From NCBI RefSeq assembly GCF_018129385.1, contig NZ_JAFCLN010000002.1, forward strand, positions 62,001-126,000: a DNA stretch of 64,000 nucleotides, given 5' to 3'. Positions within the stretch are counted from its first letter, which is position 1, and each line of letters opens with the position of its first letter. Source of the DNA: Bradyrhizobium lablabi. GTDB taxonomy: Bacteria; Pseudomonadota; Alphaproteobacteria; Rhizobiales; Xanthobacteraceae. The notes under the pieces are model-generated. The model saw nothing but the letters and a program-made list of their open reading frames with translations. It was not told where the DNA came from and did not search any database. This document shows, piece after piece, positions 51,658 through 61,109 of this stretch. The position numbers and the translations under genes were made by a program.

Positions 51658-52362
51658 ATGGAGCAGCAGCAGGGGGCGGAAGATGTACCGGTGGTCTATC
51701 TTCACGATATCAAGCGCCAGTACACGCAAGGCGAGTCGACGCTGACGATCCTCAACGGCGCAAAGCTTGCGCTTTGGGCCGGGCAATCGGTGGCGCTGGT
51801 CGCGCCTTCCGGCTCGGGCAAGTCGACGCTGCTGCATATCGCCGGCCTGCTGGAGACCCCCGACGATGGCGAGGTCTATGTTGGCGGTGCGCCGACCTCG
51901 CAATTGTCCGATACGGAGCGCACGCAGATCCGGCGCTCGGATATCGGCTTCGTTTACCAGTCGCACCGGCTGCTGCCGGAATTCACCGCGCTCGAAAACG
52001 TCATGCTGCCGCAGATGATCCGCGGGCTGAAGCGCAGCGAGACCGTCAAGCGCTCGACCGAAATCCTGTCGTATCTTGGCCTTGGCGAGCGCGTCTCACA
52101 CCGGCCGGCGGAACTATCCGGCGGCGAACAGCAGCGGGTTGCGATTGCACGCGCCGTCGCCAACGCGCCGCGGGTGCTGTTGGCCGACGAGCCGACCGGA
52201 AATCTCGATCCAGGCACCGCCGATCACGTCTTCAATGCGCTGATGCAATTGGTCCGCGCCACGCGCGTGGCAATGCTGATCGCCACCCACAACATGGATC
52301 TGGCCAACCGCATGGACCGCCGTGTCTCGCTGGTCGACGGGCAGGTGGTTGAACTGGAGTAA
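51658..52362 (+). CDS. lolD: Lipoprotein-releasing ABC transporter ATP-binding protein LolD
   Basis: 234 aa ATPase from the ATG at 51658 ([10 protein letters not shown]). Walker [10 protein letters not shown]-loop [21 protein letters not shown], signature [32 protein letters not shown] and H-loop ATHNMDLA are intact. LPEF and SGGEQQR match MacB/LolD-type ATPases. Coupled to the two LolC/E permeases just upstream. An in-frame start at 51607 overlaps lolE and is unlikely. It converges with a DUF3551 gene three bases beyond its stop. Confidence 0.93.
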   Translation: MEQQQGAEDVPVVYLHDIKRQYTQGESTLTILNGAKLALWAGQSVALVAPSGSGKSTLLHIAGLLETPDDGEVYVGGAPTSQLSDTERTQIRRSDIGFVYQSHRLLPEFTALENVMLPQMIRGLKRSETVKRSTEILSYLGLGERVSHRPAELSGGEQQRVAIARAVANAPRVLLADEPTGNLDPGTADHVFNALMQLVRATRVAMLIATHNMDLANRMDRRVSLVDGQVVELE

Positions 52363-52365
52363 TTC

Positions 52366-52626
52366 CTAGTAATAGGCCGGACGCCGCTTGTAAGCCCGCG
52401 CCGGGCCCATGGCGGCCTGGGCTGTATAGGGATTGACCACGCACTGGGCTGCCCGGCCTGATGCCGAGATATTGCATTGGGCAATCGAAGTATAGTTGCA
52501 CTCGTAATAAGTGATCGGTCCGTACACATGCAGGCAGACCGGATAGCCCGCATATGTTTGGGCCGTCGCAGGGCTCGCGAGGGAAACTGCCGCGGTCGCC
52601 AAAATGGCCAAAGCTGGAATGCGCAT
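52366..52626 (-). CDS. DUF3551 family small secreted protein (1)
   Basis: 86 aa from the ATG at 52626, with GGAGGAGG upstream. Signal peptide MRIPALAILATAAVSLASPATAQ, then a mature domain of about 63 residues with four cysteines (PVCLHV, YECNYT, AQCNIS, QCVVNPY), the pattern of DUF3551. Its start overlaps by one base the stop of the next gene upstream. Function unknown; the family is common in Bradyrhizobium. Four Cys suggest two disulfides in the periplasm. Confidence 0.85.
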   Translation of the reverse strand: MRIPALAILATAAVSLASPATAQTYAGYPVCLHVYGPITYYECNYTSIAQCNISASGRAAQCVVNPYTAQAAMGPARAYKRRPAYY

Positions 52627-52877
52627 CACAACCTCCTCCGGGACTGGCGGCCGCGGTCATCACGCATTTCCGCCTTGGCATTGTAGTCGGGATTTTCGGC
52701 GCACCAGGCGTCGCGGCCGGCGGCCGTCGCCTGACATTGCCGGTAGCTCGTGAAGCTGCAGTCGCCGCGAGATGCATCAAAATCGCAACCCTTGATGCAA
52801 TAGGGATAGTCGCGCGCCATCGCCGGCATTGCGCACGCCGCACCCACCAACGTCAGCGCCAACAGCAGGCCTCGCAT
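52626..52877 (-). CDS. DUF3551 family small secreted protein (2)
   Basis: 83 aa from the ATG at 52877. Signal peptide MRGLLLALTLVGAACAMPAMA, then cysteines in YPYCIKGCDF, DCSFTSYRQC and WCAENPDY; one more Cys than its neighbours. Family pattern SYRQCQATAAGRDAWCAENP matches DUF3551. TGGAG lies upstream. A longer frame upstream to 52919 would add 14 residues without leader character. Confidence 0.83.
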   Translation of the reverse strand: MRGLLLALTLVGAACAMPAMARDYPYCIKGCDFDASRGDCSFTSYRQCQATAAGRDAWCAENPDYNAKAEMRDDRGRQSRRRL

Positions 52878-52961
52878 CGGCGCTCCAGCTTTCAATTTTG
52901 GAGCAGACAGGGCCGACACGTGCGCGTCAATTCACGTTCGCTGGATGAACCGCGATGGCGG

Positions 52962-53252
52962 TCAATACGTGCGATAGCCCGGCGGCGGAGGCAGGGCCGG
53001 GGGCAGGCGGCGCCCGGAGGTGCGCGGCGGAGCGCTCTCGTCCACAAAGTAGGGATTCTCGACGCACCACAGCCGCCGGCCGGACGCGGTCGCCTGGCAC
53101 TGCTCGTAGCTGATGAACGTGCAGTTGCTCAGGCCCGGTTGCTCCGGTCCCGTGATGCAGAACGGATAGCGGGTGCCGACGGCCTCGGCCGGCGCGGTGC
53201 CGATCGCAGCGAGTCCGCCGACGGTCAGGATGGCCATGATTGCGTTACGCAT
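52962..53252 (-). CDS. DUF3551 family small secreted protein (3)
   Basis: 96 aa from the ATG at 53252. Signal peptide MRNAIMAILTVGGLAAIGTAPAEA, mature domain with YPFCITG, NCTFISYEQCQATASGRRLWCVENPYF, then a proline-rich tail (LPPALPPPPGYRTY). First gene of the triplet and about 84 bases upstream of the second. Function unknown. Confidence 0.85.
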   Translation of the reverse strand: MRNAIMAILTVGGLAAIGTAPAEAVGTRYPFCITGPEQPGLSNCTFISYEQCQATASGRRLWCVENPYFVDESAPPRTSGRRLPPALPPPPGYRTY

Positions 53253-53489
53253 GAAAGTCTCCAGTTTCTGGCCCGTGGCCCGCGACGGCGCTGATCGATT
53301 CTCTGGTCTCACCCAAGCCGGGCAGGTGGGTTTCCGTCAACTCACCTTCGCAAGGGCCCAACGCCTAGCGCCTTAAACCATTTGTTAACGCTGCGAATTG
53401 TGTCCGGATTTCCCGGCTTGACGGATAGAACGAAAAAGGAACATTGTTCTCGGTACGTTCTGGTCGATGGAGCCGATGGGAGACGGGCC
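53253..53489. other. Intergenic region before the 32-aa gene
   Basis: Divergent promoter region between the DUF3551 triplet and dnaE side. No recognisable feature; the overlapping short frames lack leader or ribosome signals. Confidence 0.4.
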
Positions 53490-53588
53490 ATGTTGAAGAT
53501 TTTCGTCGAGGAAGCTGCCGCATTGGCGTCGATTACGCTGTTCGTGGGCATGATCGCGGTATGGGCGCAGCTCATTCCGCAGCTCTGA
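53490..53588 (+). CDS. Possible 32-aa membrane miniprotein
   Basis: The ATG at 53490 follows GGGAGACGGG, a good ribosome site. The product is MLKIFVEEAAALASITLFV then GMIAVWAQLIPQL: one amphipathic start and one hydrophobic helix. No family recognised. Coding is inferred from the ribosome site and the helix only. Confidence 0.42.
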   Translation: MLKIFVEEAAALASITLFVGMIAVWAQLIPQL

Positions 53589-53757
53589 CGCCGTCGCGTC
53601 CGAAGGGCGGGATGGGGCCGTTGGGGAAAAGCGGGACGGTGACGCCGGATCGGCTGTTCCGCGTGGACTCCCCAGGTCGGAGGCTCCACCATCGCGAAAG
53701 CGAGTCGGCGAAGGTCCGGCGATCGCCTCATCCCTGACGCAGAAGTTTTTGCCGCCG

Positions 53758-56700
53758 ATGTCCAGCGCCGGATTCGTCCATCTCCATGTCCATTCCGCCT
53801 ATTCGCTGCTGAAGGGCTCCATCAAGATCGCCAAGCTCGGCGAACTGGCCAAGGCCGACCGCCAGCCCGCGCTGGCGCTGACCGACACCGACAACATGTT
53901 CGGGGCGCTGGAGTTCTCCGACAAGATGGCGGGCTACGGCATCCAGCCGATAGTCGGCTGCGAACTCGCCATCGATTTCGGCGACCAGGATCCCAATGCG
54001 CGCAATTCGCTGGCCGCGCCGTCAAGGATCGTGCTGCTCGCCGCCCGCGAACGCGGCTATCGCAGCCTGATGCGGCTGAATTCGCGCGCCTTTCTCGAGA
54101 CACCGGTTCACCAGGCGCCGCACATCAAATTCGACTGGCTGGAAGGCGATGCCGACGACCTGATCGCACTTACCGGCGGACCGGATGGACCGATCGCGCT
54201 GGCGCTTGGCGCCGGCAATATCGAACTTGCGGCTTCGCGCAGCGAGCGGCTGGCCAGCCGCTTCGGCGACCGCCTCTACATCGAATTGCAGCGCCACGGC
54301 ATCGACAGGGAACGCCGCGTCGAGGGCGGGCTGATCGACATCGCCTATGGCAAGGGCCTGCCGCTGGTCGCGACCAACGAGCCGTATTTCGCAAGCACAG
54401 ATGATTACGAATCCCACGATGCGCTGCTCTGCATCGCCGGCGGCCGGCTGATCGCCGAGACCGACCGTGAGCAATTGACCCCGGACCATCGCTTCAAGAC
54501 GCGCGCCGAAATGGCGGTGCTGTTCGCCGACATTCCCGAGGCACTCGCATCCACCGTCGAAATCGCCGAGCGCTGCTCGTTCCGCCCGAAGACGCGCAAG
54601 CCGATTCTGCCGCGCTTCACCGTCGGCGCCGGCGCCAACGCGCAGGAAGAGGAAAATCAGGAGCTGCGCCGGCAGGCGGAGGAGGGGCTCGCCCGCCGGC
54701 TTTCGGTTCACGGCCTTTCGCAAGGCACCACCGAGGAGGACTACAGCAAGCGTCTCGCCTTCGAGATCGATGTCATCACCCGCATGAACTATTCGGGTTA
54801 CTTCCTGATCGTGTCCGACTTCATCAAGCACGCGAAGTCGCAAGGCATTCCGGTCGGGCCGGGCCGCGGTTCGGGCGCAGGCTCGCTGGTCGCCTACGCA
54901 CTGACCATTACTGACCTCGATCCGATCCGCTTTGGGCTGCTGTTCGAGCGCTTCCTCAATCCCGAGCGCGTGTCGATGCCGGACTTCGACATCGACTTCT
55001 GCCAGGACCGCCGCGGCGAGGTGATCGATTACGTCCAGCAGCGCTACGGGCGCGACCAGGTTGCCCAGATCATCACCTTCGGTACGCTACAGGCGCGCGG
55101 CGTGTTGCGCGACGTCGGCCGCGTCTTGCAGATGCCCTATGGGCAGGTCGACAAGCTGACAAAACTGGTACCGCAGAACCCGGCAGCGCCCGTGACGCTG
55201 GCGGCGGCGATCGCGAGCGAACCAAAGCTTCAGGCGTTCCGCGATGAGGACGCCGTCGTCGCGCGTGCCTTCGACATTGCGCAACGCCTCGAAGGCCTGA
55301 CGCGGCATGCCTCCACCCATGCCGCCGGCATCGTGATCGGCGATCGCCCCTTGAGCGAACTGGTGCCGCTCTACCGCGATCCCAAATCCGACATGCCGGT
55401 CACCCAGTTCAACATGAAGTGGGTGGAGCCGGCCGGCCTCGTTAAATTCGACTTCCTGGGTCTGAAGACGCTGACGGTGCTGGATGTCGCCGTCAAATTG
55501 CTCAAGCAGCGCGACATCCATGTCGATCTGCCGACGCTGCCGCTGGATGATGCGCCCAGTTACCAGATGCTGGCGCGGGGCGACGTGGTCGGCGTGTTCC
55601 AGGTTGAAAGTCAGGGCATGCGTCGCGCGCTGGTCGACATGCGGCCCGACCGCTTCGAGGACATCATCGCGCTGGTCGCGTTGTATCGGCCGGGTCCGAT
55701 GGCGAACATCCCTACCTATTGCGCGCGCAAGCATGGCGACGAGGAGCCGGAATATCTGCATCCGATGCTGGAGCCGATCCTTAAAGAGACGTTCGGCGTC
55801 ATCATCTACCAGGAGCAGGTGATGCAGATCGCTCAGGTGATGGCCGGCTATTCGCTCGGCGACGCCGACCTGCTTCGCCGCGCGATGGGTAAGAAAATCC
55901 GCGCCGAGATGGAGAAGCAGCGCGCGGTGTTCGTCGCCGGCTCGGTCAAGAACAACGTGCCGAAAGGGCAGGCGGACACTATCTTCGAACTGCTGGCAAA
56001 GTTCGCCGACTACGGCTTCAACAAGAGCCACGCGGCGGCCTATGCACTGGTGTCCTATCACACCGCCTATATGAAGGCGCATTACCCCGTCGAATTCATC
56101 GCAGCGTCGATGACGCTCGATCTCAACAATACTGACAAGCTCTCCGAATTCCGCTCCGAGGCGCAGCGCCTCGGCATCAAGGTCGAGCCGCCCAACATCA
56201 ACCGCTCCGGTCCCACCTTTGAAGTGAGCGACGGCAAGATTCACTATGCGCTCGCAGCGCTCAAGGGTGTCGGTCCGCAGGCCATCGAGCAGATCGTCGA
56301 GGAACGCAAGAAGGGCCTGTTCACCTCGCTTGCGGATTTTGCCAACCGCGTGAATCCCCGCGCCATCAACAAGCGCATCATCGAGAGCCTGGCTGCGGCC
56401 GGTGCATTCGACACGCTGGAGCCGAACCGCGCGCGCGTCTTTGCCGGTGCGGATGCGATCTTAGCTGCCTGTCAGCGCAGCCACGAGGCGGCGACGATCG
56501 GGCAGAACGACATGTTCGGCGGCGCCGCCGACGCGCCGACCATCATGCTGCCGCAGGTCGAGCCCTGGCTGCCGGCCGACCGGCTGCGGCGCGAATATGA
56601 CGCGATCGGCTTCTTCCTGTCCGGCCATCCGCTCGACGATTACGCCACCATCCTGAAGCGTCTGCGCGTGCAGTCCTGGGCCGAGTTTTCGCGTGCGGTC

Positions 56701-57261
56701 AAAACCGGCGCGACGGCCGGCAAGGTGGCGGCCACGGTGGTCTCACGCATGGAGCGCCGCACCAAGACCGGCAACAAGATGGGTATCATGGGCCTGTCCG
56801 ATCCGACCGGCCATTTCGAGGCGGTGCTGTTCTCCGAAGGGCTGGCGCAGTATCGCGACGTGCTGGAGCCGGGCGCGGCGGTGCTGTTGCAGCTCGGCGC
56901 CGAACTACAGGGCGAGGACGTGCGCGCCCGCGTGCTGCATGCCGAGCCGCTGGATGACGCCGCCGCCAAGACACAAAAGGGACTTCGCATCTTCGTTCGC
57001 GACACCAAGCCGCTCGATTCCATCGCAAGGCGTCTCAACATGCCCGAGGCAGCGCCCGCAAACGGCTCGGGCAAGGCGGCATCCCCCGCAAAGGCGGCGC
57101 CAGTGGCCTCCAATGGTGGCGATGCCGACGTCTCGCTGGTGATCATGCTCGACCTCGAGACCGAGGTGGAAATGAAGCTGCCGGGCCGCTTCAAGGTCTC
57201 CCCGCAGATCGCCGGAGCCCTGAAAGCGGTGTCAGGCGTGGTGGACGTGCAGACCCTCTAG
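53758..57261 (+). CDS. dnaE: DNA polymerase III alpha subunit
   Basis: 1167 aa replicative polymerase (C family, DnaE1). The N-terminal PHP domain has HLHVHSAYSLLKG and ADRQPALALTDTDNM. The polymerase core includes GPGRGSGAGSLVAYAL and PDFDIDFCQDRRGEVIDYV with catalytic Asp residues. The OB and tail domains follow (about 950-1080), and the C-terminus has an Ala-rich linker. The start ATG at 53758 (MSSAGFVHLHV) is chosen; a TTG nine bases earlier is in frame. Length matches rhizobial DnaE1. Confidence 0.97.
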   Translation: MSSAGFVHLHVHSAYSLLKGSIKIAKLGELAKADRQPALALTDTDNMFGALEFSDKMAGYGIQPIVGCELAIDFGDQDPNARNSLAAPSRIVLLAARERGYRSLMRLNSRAFLETPVHQAPHIKFDWLEGDADDLIALTGGPDGPIALALGAGNIELAASRSERLASRFGDRLYIELQRHGIDRERRVEGGLIDIAYGKGLPLVATNEPYFASTDDYESHDALLCIAGGRLIAETDREQLTPDHRFKTRAEMAVLFADIPEALASTVEIAERCSFRPKTRKPILPRFTVGAGANAQEEENQELRRQAEEGLARRLSVHGLSQGTTEEDYSKRLAFEIDVITRMNYSGYFLIVSDFIKHAKSQGIPVGPGRGSGAGSLVAYALTITDLDPIRFGLLFERFLNPERVSMPDFDIDFCQDRRGEVIDYVQQRYGRDQVAQIITFGTLQARGVLRDVGRVLQMPYGQVDKLTKLVPQNPAAPVTLAAAIASEPKLQAFRDEDAVVARAFDIAQRLEGLTRHASTHAAGIVIGDRPLSELVPLYRDPKSDMPVTQFNMKWVEPAGLVKFDFLGLKTLTVLDVAVKLLKQRDIHVDLPTLPLDDAPSYQMLARGDVVGVFQVESQGMRRALVDMRPDRFEDIIALVALYRPGPMANIPTYCARKHGDEEPEYLHPMLEPILKETFGVIIYQEQVMQIAQVMAGYSLGDADLLRRAMGKKIRAEMEKQRAVFVAGSVKNNVPKGQADTIFELLAKFADYGFNKSHAAAYALVSYHTAYMKAHYPVEFIAASMTLDLNNTDKLSEFRSEAQRLGIKVEPPNINRSGPTFEVSDGKIHYALAALKGVGPQAIEQIVEERKKGLFTSLADFANRVNPRAINKRIIESLAAAGAFDTLEPNRARVFAGADAILAACQRSHEAATIGQNDMFGGAADAPTIMLPQVEPWLPADRLRREYDAIGFFLSGHPLDDYATILKRLRVQSWAEFSRAVKTGATAGKVAATVVSRMERRTKTGNKMGIMGLSDPTGHFEAVLFSEGLAQYRDVLEPGAAVLLQLGAELQGEDVRARVLHAEPLDDAAAKTQKGLRIFVRDTKPLDSIARRLNMPEAAPANGSGKAASPAKAAPVASNGGDADVSLVIMLDLETEVEMKLPGRFKVSPQIAGALKAVSGVVDVQTL

Positions 57262-57388
57262 GACGCCGGAACATGTGAACGGGACTGTTTTCGCCTTAAT
57301 CGCAGCGCTATTCGTTCAAATCCTGTTCAGCAAGCGGCGCGCCTGATACGCGACGCAAGAACCTTCGAGCACCTTGGGTGGATGAACC

Positions 57389-59884
57389 ATGCGCGCGGCT
57401 ACCGGCCTTTCCATTTTCCTGCTGTCCCTGACCCTCATGATCGGGGTTCCAGGTCTCGCGGCTGCCCAGCAACAGGAAAAGCGCATCGCGCTCGTGGTCG
57501 GCAATGGCGCTTACGCCAAGTCGCCGCTGGCGACCGCCGCCAATGACGCGGGCCTGATCGCGCAAACCCTACAGGCGGCAGGCTTCGACGTCGTCGGCGC
57601 GCGCGATCTCGACGGCGACACGCTGCGCAAGAGTTTTCGCGATTTTATCCAAAAAGCCGAGACGTCGGGGCCGGACACGGTCGCGATGGTCTATCTGGCG
57701 GGCTACGGCATGCAGCTTGCCGGCGAGAACTATTTCATTCCCGTCGACGCTCCGATCAACCGCGAGACGGACATCCCGGTCGAGGGATTGCGGATCAGCG
57801 ATTATCTGCGCCTGCTTGCCTCGCTCCCGTTGAAGGCAGGGATCGTCGTGCTGGATACGGCGCGGCCGCAGCCGTTTATCGAGGGCGGCCAGCCGATCGC
57901 CAGCGGCCTCGCGCTGATCGAACCCGAGCCGCATATGCTGATCGCCTTCAACGCCGCGCCGGGCACCGTCGCGCCGCTCGAGGAGGGGTCCTACGGCGCC
58001 TATGCGCAGGCGCTCGCCGAGATGATCCGCACCGGCGGCCTGCCGCTTCCCGAGCTGTTCGACCGCGTGAGGCTGCGCGTCAATGAGGCCACCAAGGGTG
58101 CGCAAGTGCCTTGGCATGCGCAGAAGGTCGACACCAATTTCGTGTTCTTCGACCGCGCGCCCGATGCGCCGGTGCAGGCGCCGCCGGATCAGGCCGCGGC
58201 TGTCCGCAACAAGCCGATCCGCGATCTCGGCGTGCAGGACGCCTATGCCGCTGCACTCGAGCGCGACACGCTGGCCGGCTACGACGAATTTATCGCAGCC
58301 TATCCCGATGATCCCATGGCCAAACGCGTGCGGGCGCTCGCGGCCGCGCGGCGCGAGGCGACCGTCTGGCAGCGTACCTATCGCGCCGATACGCCGGACG
58401 CGTACTGGTCGTATCTGCGCCGCTATCCGAACGGTCCCCACGCGGCTGATGCGCGCCGGCGCCTCGCCATCCTGACGGCGCCCGCAGAGCCGCCGCCATC
58501 GTTCGCCATGATGGACTACGACGTGCCGCCACCGCCGCCCGAAGAGTTCGTCTATGTCGATCGCCCCGTGCTGGCATTCGACGATCCGTACTTCGACTTC
58601 GCGCCGCCGCCGCCACCGCCGGTATTCTTCCTGCCGCCGCCGCCGGCCGATTTTGTCGTGCTGGAGCCACCGCCGCCGCCGATCGGACTGTTCATCCTGC
58701 CGCAGCCGGTGTTCGTGCCGTTCCCGGTCTATGTCCGGCCGCCGATCTACGTTCGGCCGCCGCCGAACAACATCATCTACGCCAACATCCACAACAGGCG
58801 GATGATCGACACCGTCATCAACCGCCCGCCGCCACCGGGTGCAATGACGCCCGGCGGCCGACCCGGCCCGGGCGGCCGTCCGGGTGGGCCTCCTATGATT
58901 GCGCCGCGCGGCATGGCCTCGCCGGGATTGCCTCCGTCAGTCGCGCAAAGAGCCTCGCTGATCCAGCAGGGAAAGGCGCCAGTGCCGCCAAGCGCCTCGA
59001 TCAATCCTCGGGAGGGGCGGCGGGGACCTCCGGGGGCGCTTGGTGGTGCGCCTCAAGGGCTCCAGGGGCCGCAGGGCCCGAGGGGAGGTGGCGCGCCTGC
59101 GCCGCTGCCGGCCAATGTTTCGCCGACTGCGCCGCCTGCGGGCCAACCACTGCCGAGGGCCAATACGCTGCCCGTGCCGGGCACCAAAGGGGCCCCGCTG
59201 GCGCCGCCGCGCACGGCGACCGGAGGGCCGCCAGCCGGTGGTCCCAATGCCAGGCCCGGCCTTCCACCTGGTCAGCAGCCGCCTGCCGCCGCTACCGTGC
59301 CCGGCGCCGTAGGTGCCCCAAGGGGGCAGACTGCGAATGCGCCACCTCCAGGGGCCGGTGCTCCGAATGCCGCGGGTCCAGGACCGGCTGGGCCAGGACG
59401 GGCTGGCCCAGGACCGGCTGGCGCCCGGCCGATCGCGCCGGATTCGCGGCCCAGGCCGGGGATGGCGCCTCCGGCGCCTGCGCCCGGCGTAGCCAATCTG
59501 CCGGCGAGGCCGAACACGGCCGTTGCGCCGAGGCCGTCCGGTCCGCCGCCGTCGGTGCAGGCACCAACTGCGGCACCGCCGCGGCCCGCGCCGCAACTGG
59601 CAAGGCCAACGCCTCCGCCGGCGCCAGCGCCACGGATGACGGCTCCGCCGCCGCGGATGGCCGCGCCGCCACCGCCGGCGCCGCGAATCGCGGCCCCGCC
59701 GCCACAGCCAAGAATCGCGGCCCCGCCGCCGCAGATGGCTCGCCCGATGCCCCAGATGGCTCGTCCAGCCGCGCCACCGCCGGCGATGGCGAGACCCATG
59801 GCGCCACCGCCAATGGCCCGGCCGGCGGCACCCCCGCCGGCGGCGGCCGCCAAGCGGTGCCCGCCCGGCGTGCCCAGATGCTGA
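57389..59884 (+). CDS. Caspase-fold (peptidase C14-like) protein without catalytic residues, with proline-rich tail
   Basis: 831 aa. Signal peptide ends at AAA-QQQ. Residues 31-250 follow the p20 caspase fold (RIALVVGNGAYAKSPLATAANDA, ENYFIPVDAPI). The catalytic His site, usually AGHG, is LAGYG with Tyr106, and the Cys site, usually DACR, is DTAR with Ala158. The domain thus looks inactive. About 270-365 is a helical repeat-like region (YDEFIAAYPDDPMAKRVRAL). From 365 to the end the chain is Pro/Ala/Gly-rich, ending CPPGVPRC. Likely a secreted or surface-exposed binding protein; partner unknown. Confidence 0.85.
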   Translation: MRAATGLSIFLLSLTLMIGVPGLAAAQQQEKRIALVVGNGAYAKSPLATAANDAGLIAQTLQAAGFDVVGARDLDGDTLRKSFRDFIQKAETSGPDTVAMVYLAGYGMQLAGENYFIPVDAPINRETDIPVEGLRISDYLRLLASLPLKAGIVVLDTARPQPFIEGGQPIASGLALIEPEPHMLIAFNAAPGTVAPLEEGSYGAYAQALAEMIRTGGLPLPELFDRVRLRVNEATKGAQVPWHAQKVDTNFVFFDRAPDAPVQAPPDQAAAVRNKPIRDLGVQDAYAAALERDTLAGYDEFIAAYPDDPMAKRVRALAAARREATVWQRTYRADTPDAYWSYLRRYPNGPHAADARRRLAILTAPAEPPPSFAMMDYDVPPPPPEEFVYVDRPVLAFDDPYFDFAPPPPPPVFFLPPPPADFVVLEPPPPPIGLFILPQPVFVPFPVYVRPPIYVRPPPNNIIYANIHNRRMIDTVINRPPPPGAMTPGGRPGPGGRPGGPPMIAPRGMASPGLPPSVAQRASLIQQGKAPVPPSASINPREGRRGPPGALGGAPQGLQGPQGPRGGGAPAPLPANVSPTAPPAGQPLPRANTLPVPGTKGAPLAPPRTATGGPPAGGPNARPGLPPGQQPPAAATVPGAVGAPRGQTANAPPPGAGAPNAAGPGPAGPGRAGPGPAGARPIAPDSRPRPGMAPPAPAPGVANLPARPNTAVAPRPSGPPPSVQAPTAAPPRPAPQLARPTPPPAPAPRMTAPPPRMAAPPPPAPRIAAPPPQPRIAAPPPQMARPMPQMARPAAPPPAMARPMAPPPMARPAAPPPAAAAKRCPPGVPRC

Positions 59885-59967
59885 AAAACGCACCGGTCAG
59901 TCCCTTTCCCGGGGGCTGACCGGAGGCTTTTTTCCGGACGGTTCGTGGGCAGAGGCGCGAGAAATCC

Positions 59968-59996
59968 TTGCGAAATCGCTTCCGCGCCTCTATAAG
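59968..59996 (+). promoter_or_regulatory. Promoter of rpsB
   Basis: TTGCGA (59968-59973), 17 bases, TATAAG (59991-59996), then the GC-rich discriminator CCGCGCC. The start would be near 60003, leaving a leader of about 107 bases. The -10 and discriminator equal those before tRNA-Leu. Confidence 0.62.
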
Positions 59997-60109
59997 CCGC
60001 GCCATCTCACACGGAAACATGGCTGTAGAAGGCCGTCCGGTGGCAACCGGGCCGCAAAAGGCTCGTTTGCTCACACGTTTCCGGAGGAACCAACCGGAGA
60101 ACTAAACCT

Positions 60110-61102
60110 ATGGCGCTACCCGAATTCTCTATGCGTCAGCTTCTCGAAGCTGGCGTGCACTTTGGCCACCAGAGTCACCGCTGGAATCCGAAAATGGCGG
60201 AGTACATTTTCGGCGCCCGCAACAACATCCACATCATCGACCTCGCGCAGACCGTGCCGATGCTGCACCGTGCCTTGCAGGCCGTCAGCGACACCGTCGC
60301 CAAGGGCGGCCGCGTGCTGTTCGTCGGCACCAAGCGGCAGGCGCAGGATGGCGTCGCCGAAGCCGCCAAGCGCTCGGCGCAGTATTTCGTCAACTCGCGC
60401 TGGCTCGGCGGTACGCTGACCAACTGGAAGACGATTTCCGGCTCGATCAAGCGCCTGCGTCACCTCGACGAAGTGCTCTCGTCCGGCGAAGCCAACTCCT
60501 ACACCAAGAAGGAGCGGCTGACGCTACAGCGCGAGCGCGACAAGCTCGACCGTTCGCTCGGCGGCATCAAGGACATGGGCGGTCTTCCCGACATGATCTT
60601 CGTGATCGACACCAACAAGGAAGACATCGCGATCCAGGAAGCGCAGCGGCTCAATATTCCTGTTGCCGCGATCGTTGATACCAATTCCGACCCGAAGGGC
60701 ATCACCTATGTGGTGCCGGGCAATGACGACGCCGGCCGTGCCATTTCGCTGTATTGCGACCTGATGGCCCGGGCTGTGATCGACGGCATTTCCCGTGCGC
60801 AGGGCGACGCCGGTATCGATATCGGCGCCGCGACGAAGCCGGTGCAGGAGGAAGTCCCGGCGACGGCATCGGGCTTCCAGGGTCTCGCCGGTCCGCGCGG
60901 CCCGGCCGACGATCTCAAGAAGCTGCCGGGCGTGTCCGGCGCGATCGAGAAGAAGTTCAACGACCTCGGCATCTTCCACTACTGGCAGCTTGCCGAACTC
61001 GATCACGACACCGCGCACAAGATCGGCGAAGAGGTCGGTCTTTCGAGCCGCGCCGATGCCTGGGTCGCCAAGGCCAAGGCGCTCACCGCGGAAGCGGAAT
61101 AA
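60110..61102 (+). CDS. rpsB: 30S ribosomal protein S2 with C-terminal extension
   Basis: 330 aa, about 90 longer than E. coli S2. The core is canonical: [68 protein letters not shown] and [15 protein letters not shown]. From about 245 an extension contains [20 protein letters not shown] and [21 protein letters not shown], which looks like a helix-hairpin-helix domain seen in alphaproteobacterial S2. CGGAGAA precedes the ATG. First gene of rpsB-tsf-pyrH-frr-uppS. Confidence 0.97.
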   Translation: MALPEFSMRQLLEAGVHFGHQSHRWNPKMAEYIFGARNNIHIIDLAQTVPMLHRALQAVSDTVAKGGRVLFVGTKRQAQDGVAEAAKRSAQYFVNSRWLGGTLTNWKTISGSIKRLRHLDEVLSSGEANSYTKKERLTLQRERDKLDRSLGGIKDMGGLPDMIFVIDTNKEDIAIQEAQRLNIPVAAIVDTNSDPKGITYVVPGNDDAGRAISLYCDLMARAVIDGISRAQGDAGIDIGAATKPVQEEVPATASGFQGLAGPRGPADDLKKLPGVSGAIEKKFNDLGIFHYWQLAELDHDTAHKIGEEVGLSSRADAWVAKAKALTAEAE

Positions 61103-61109
61103 GCGGGCG

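Noticed and set aside
58937..59893. Long minus-strand frames opposite the proline-rich tail of the caspase-fold gene
   Set aside because: Arg/Trp/Gly-rich products are the mirror of Pro/Ala codons; no start signal or family match.
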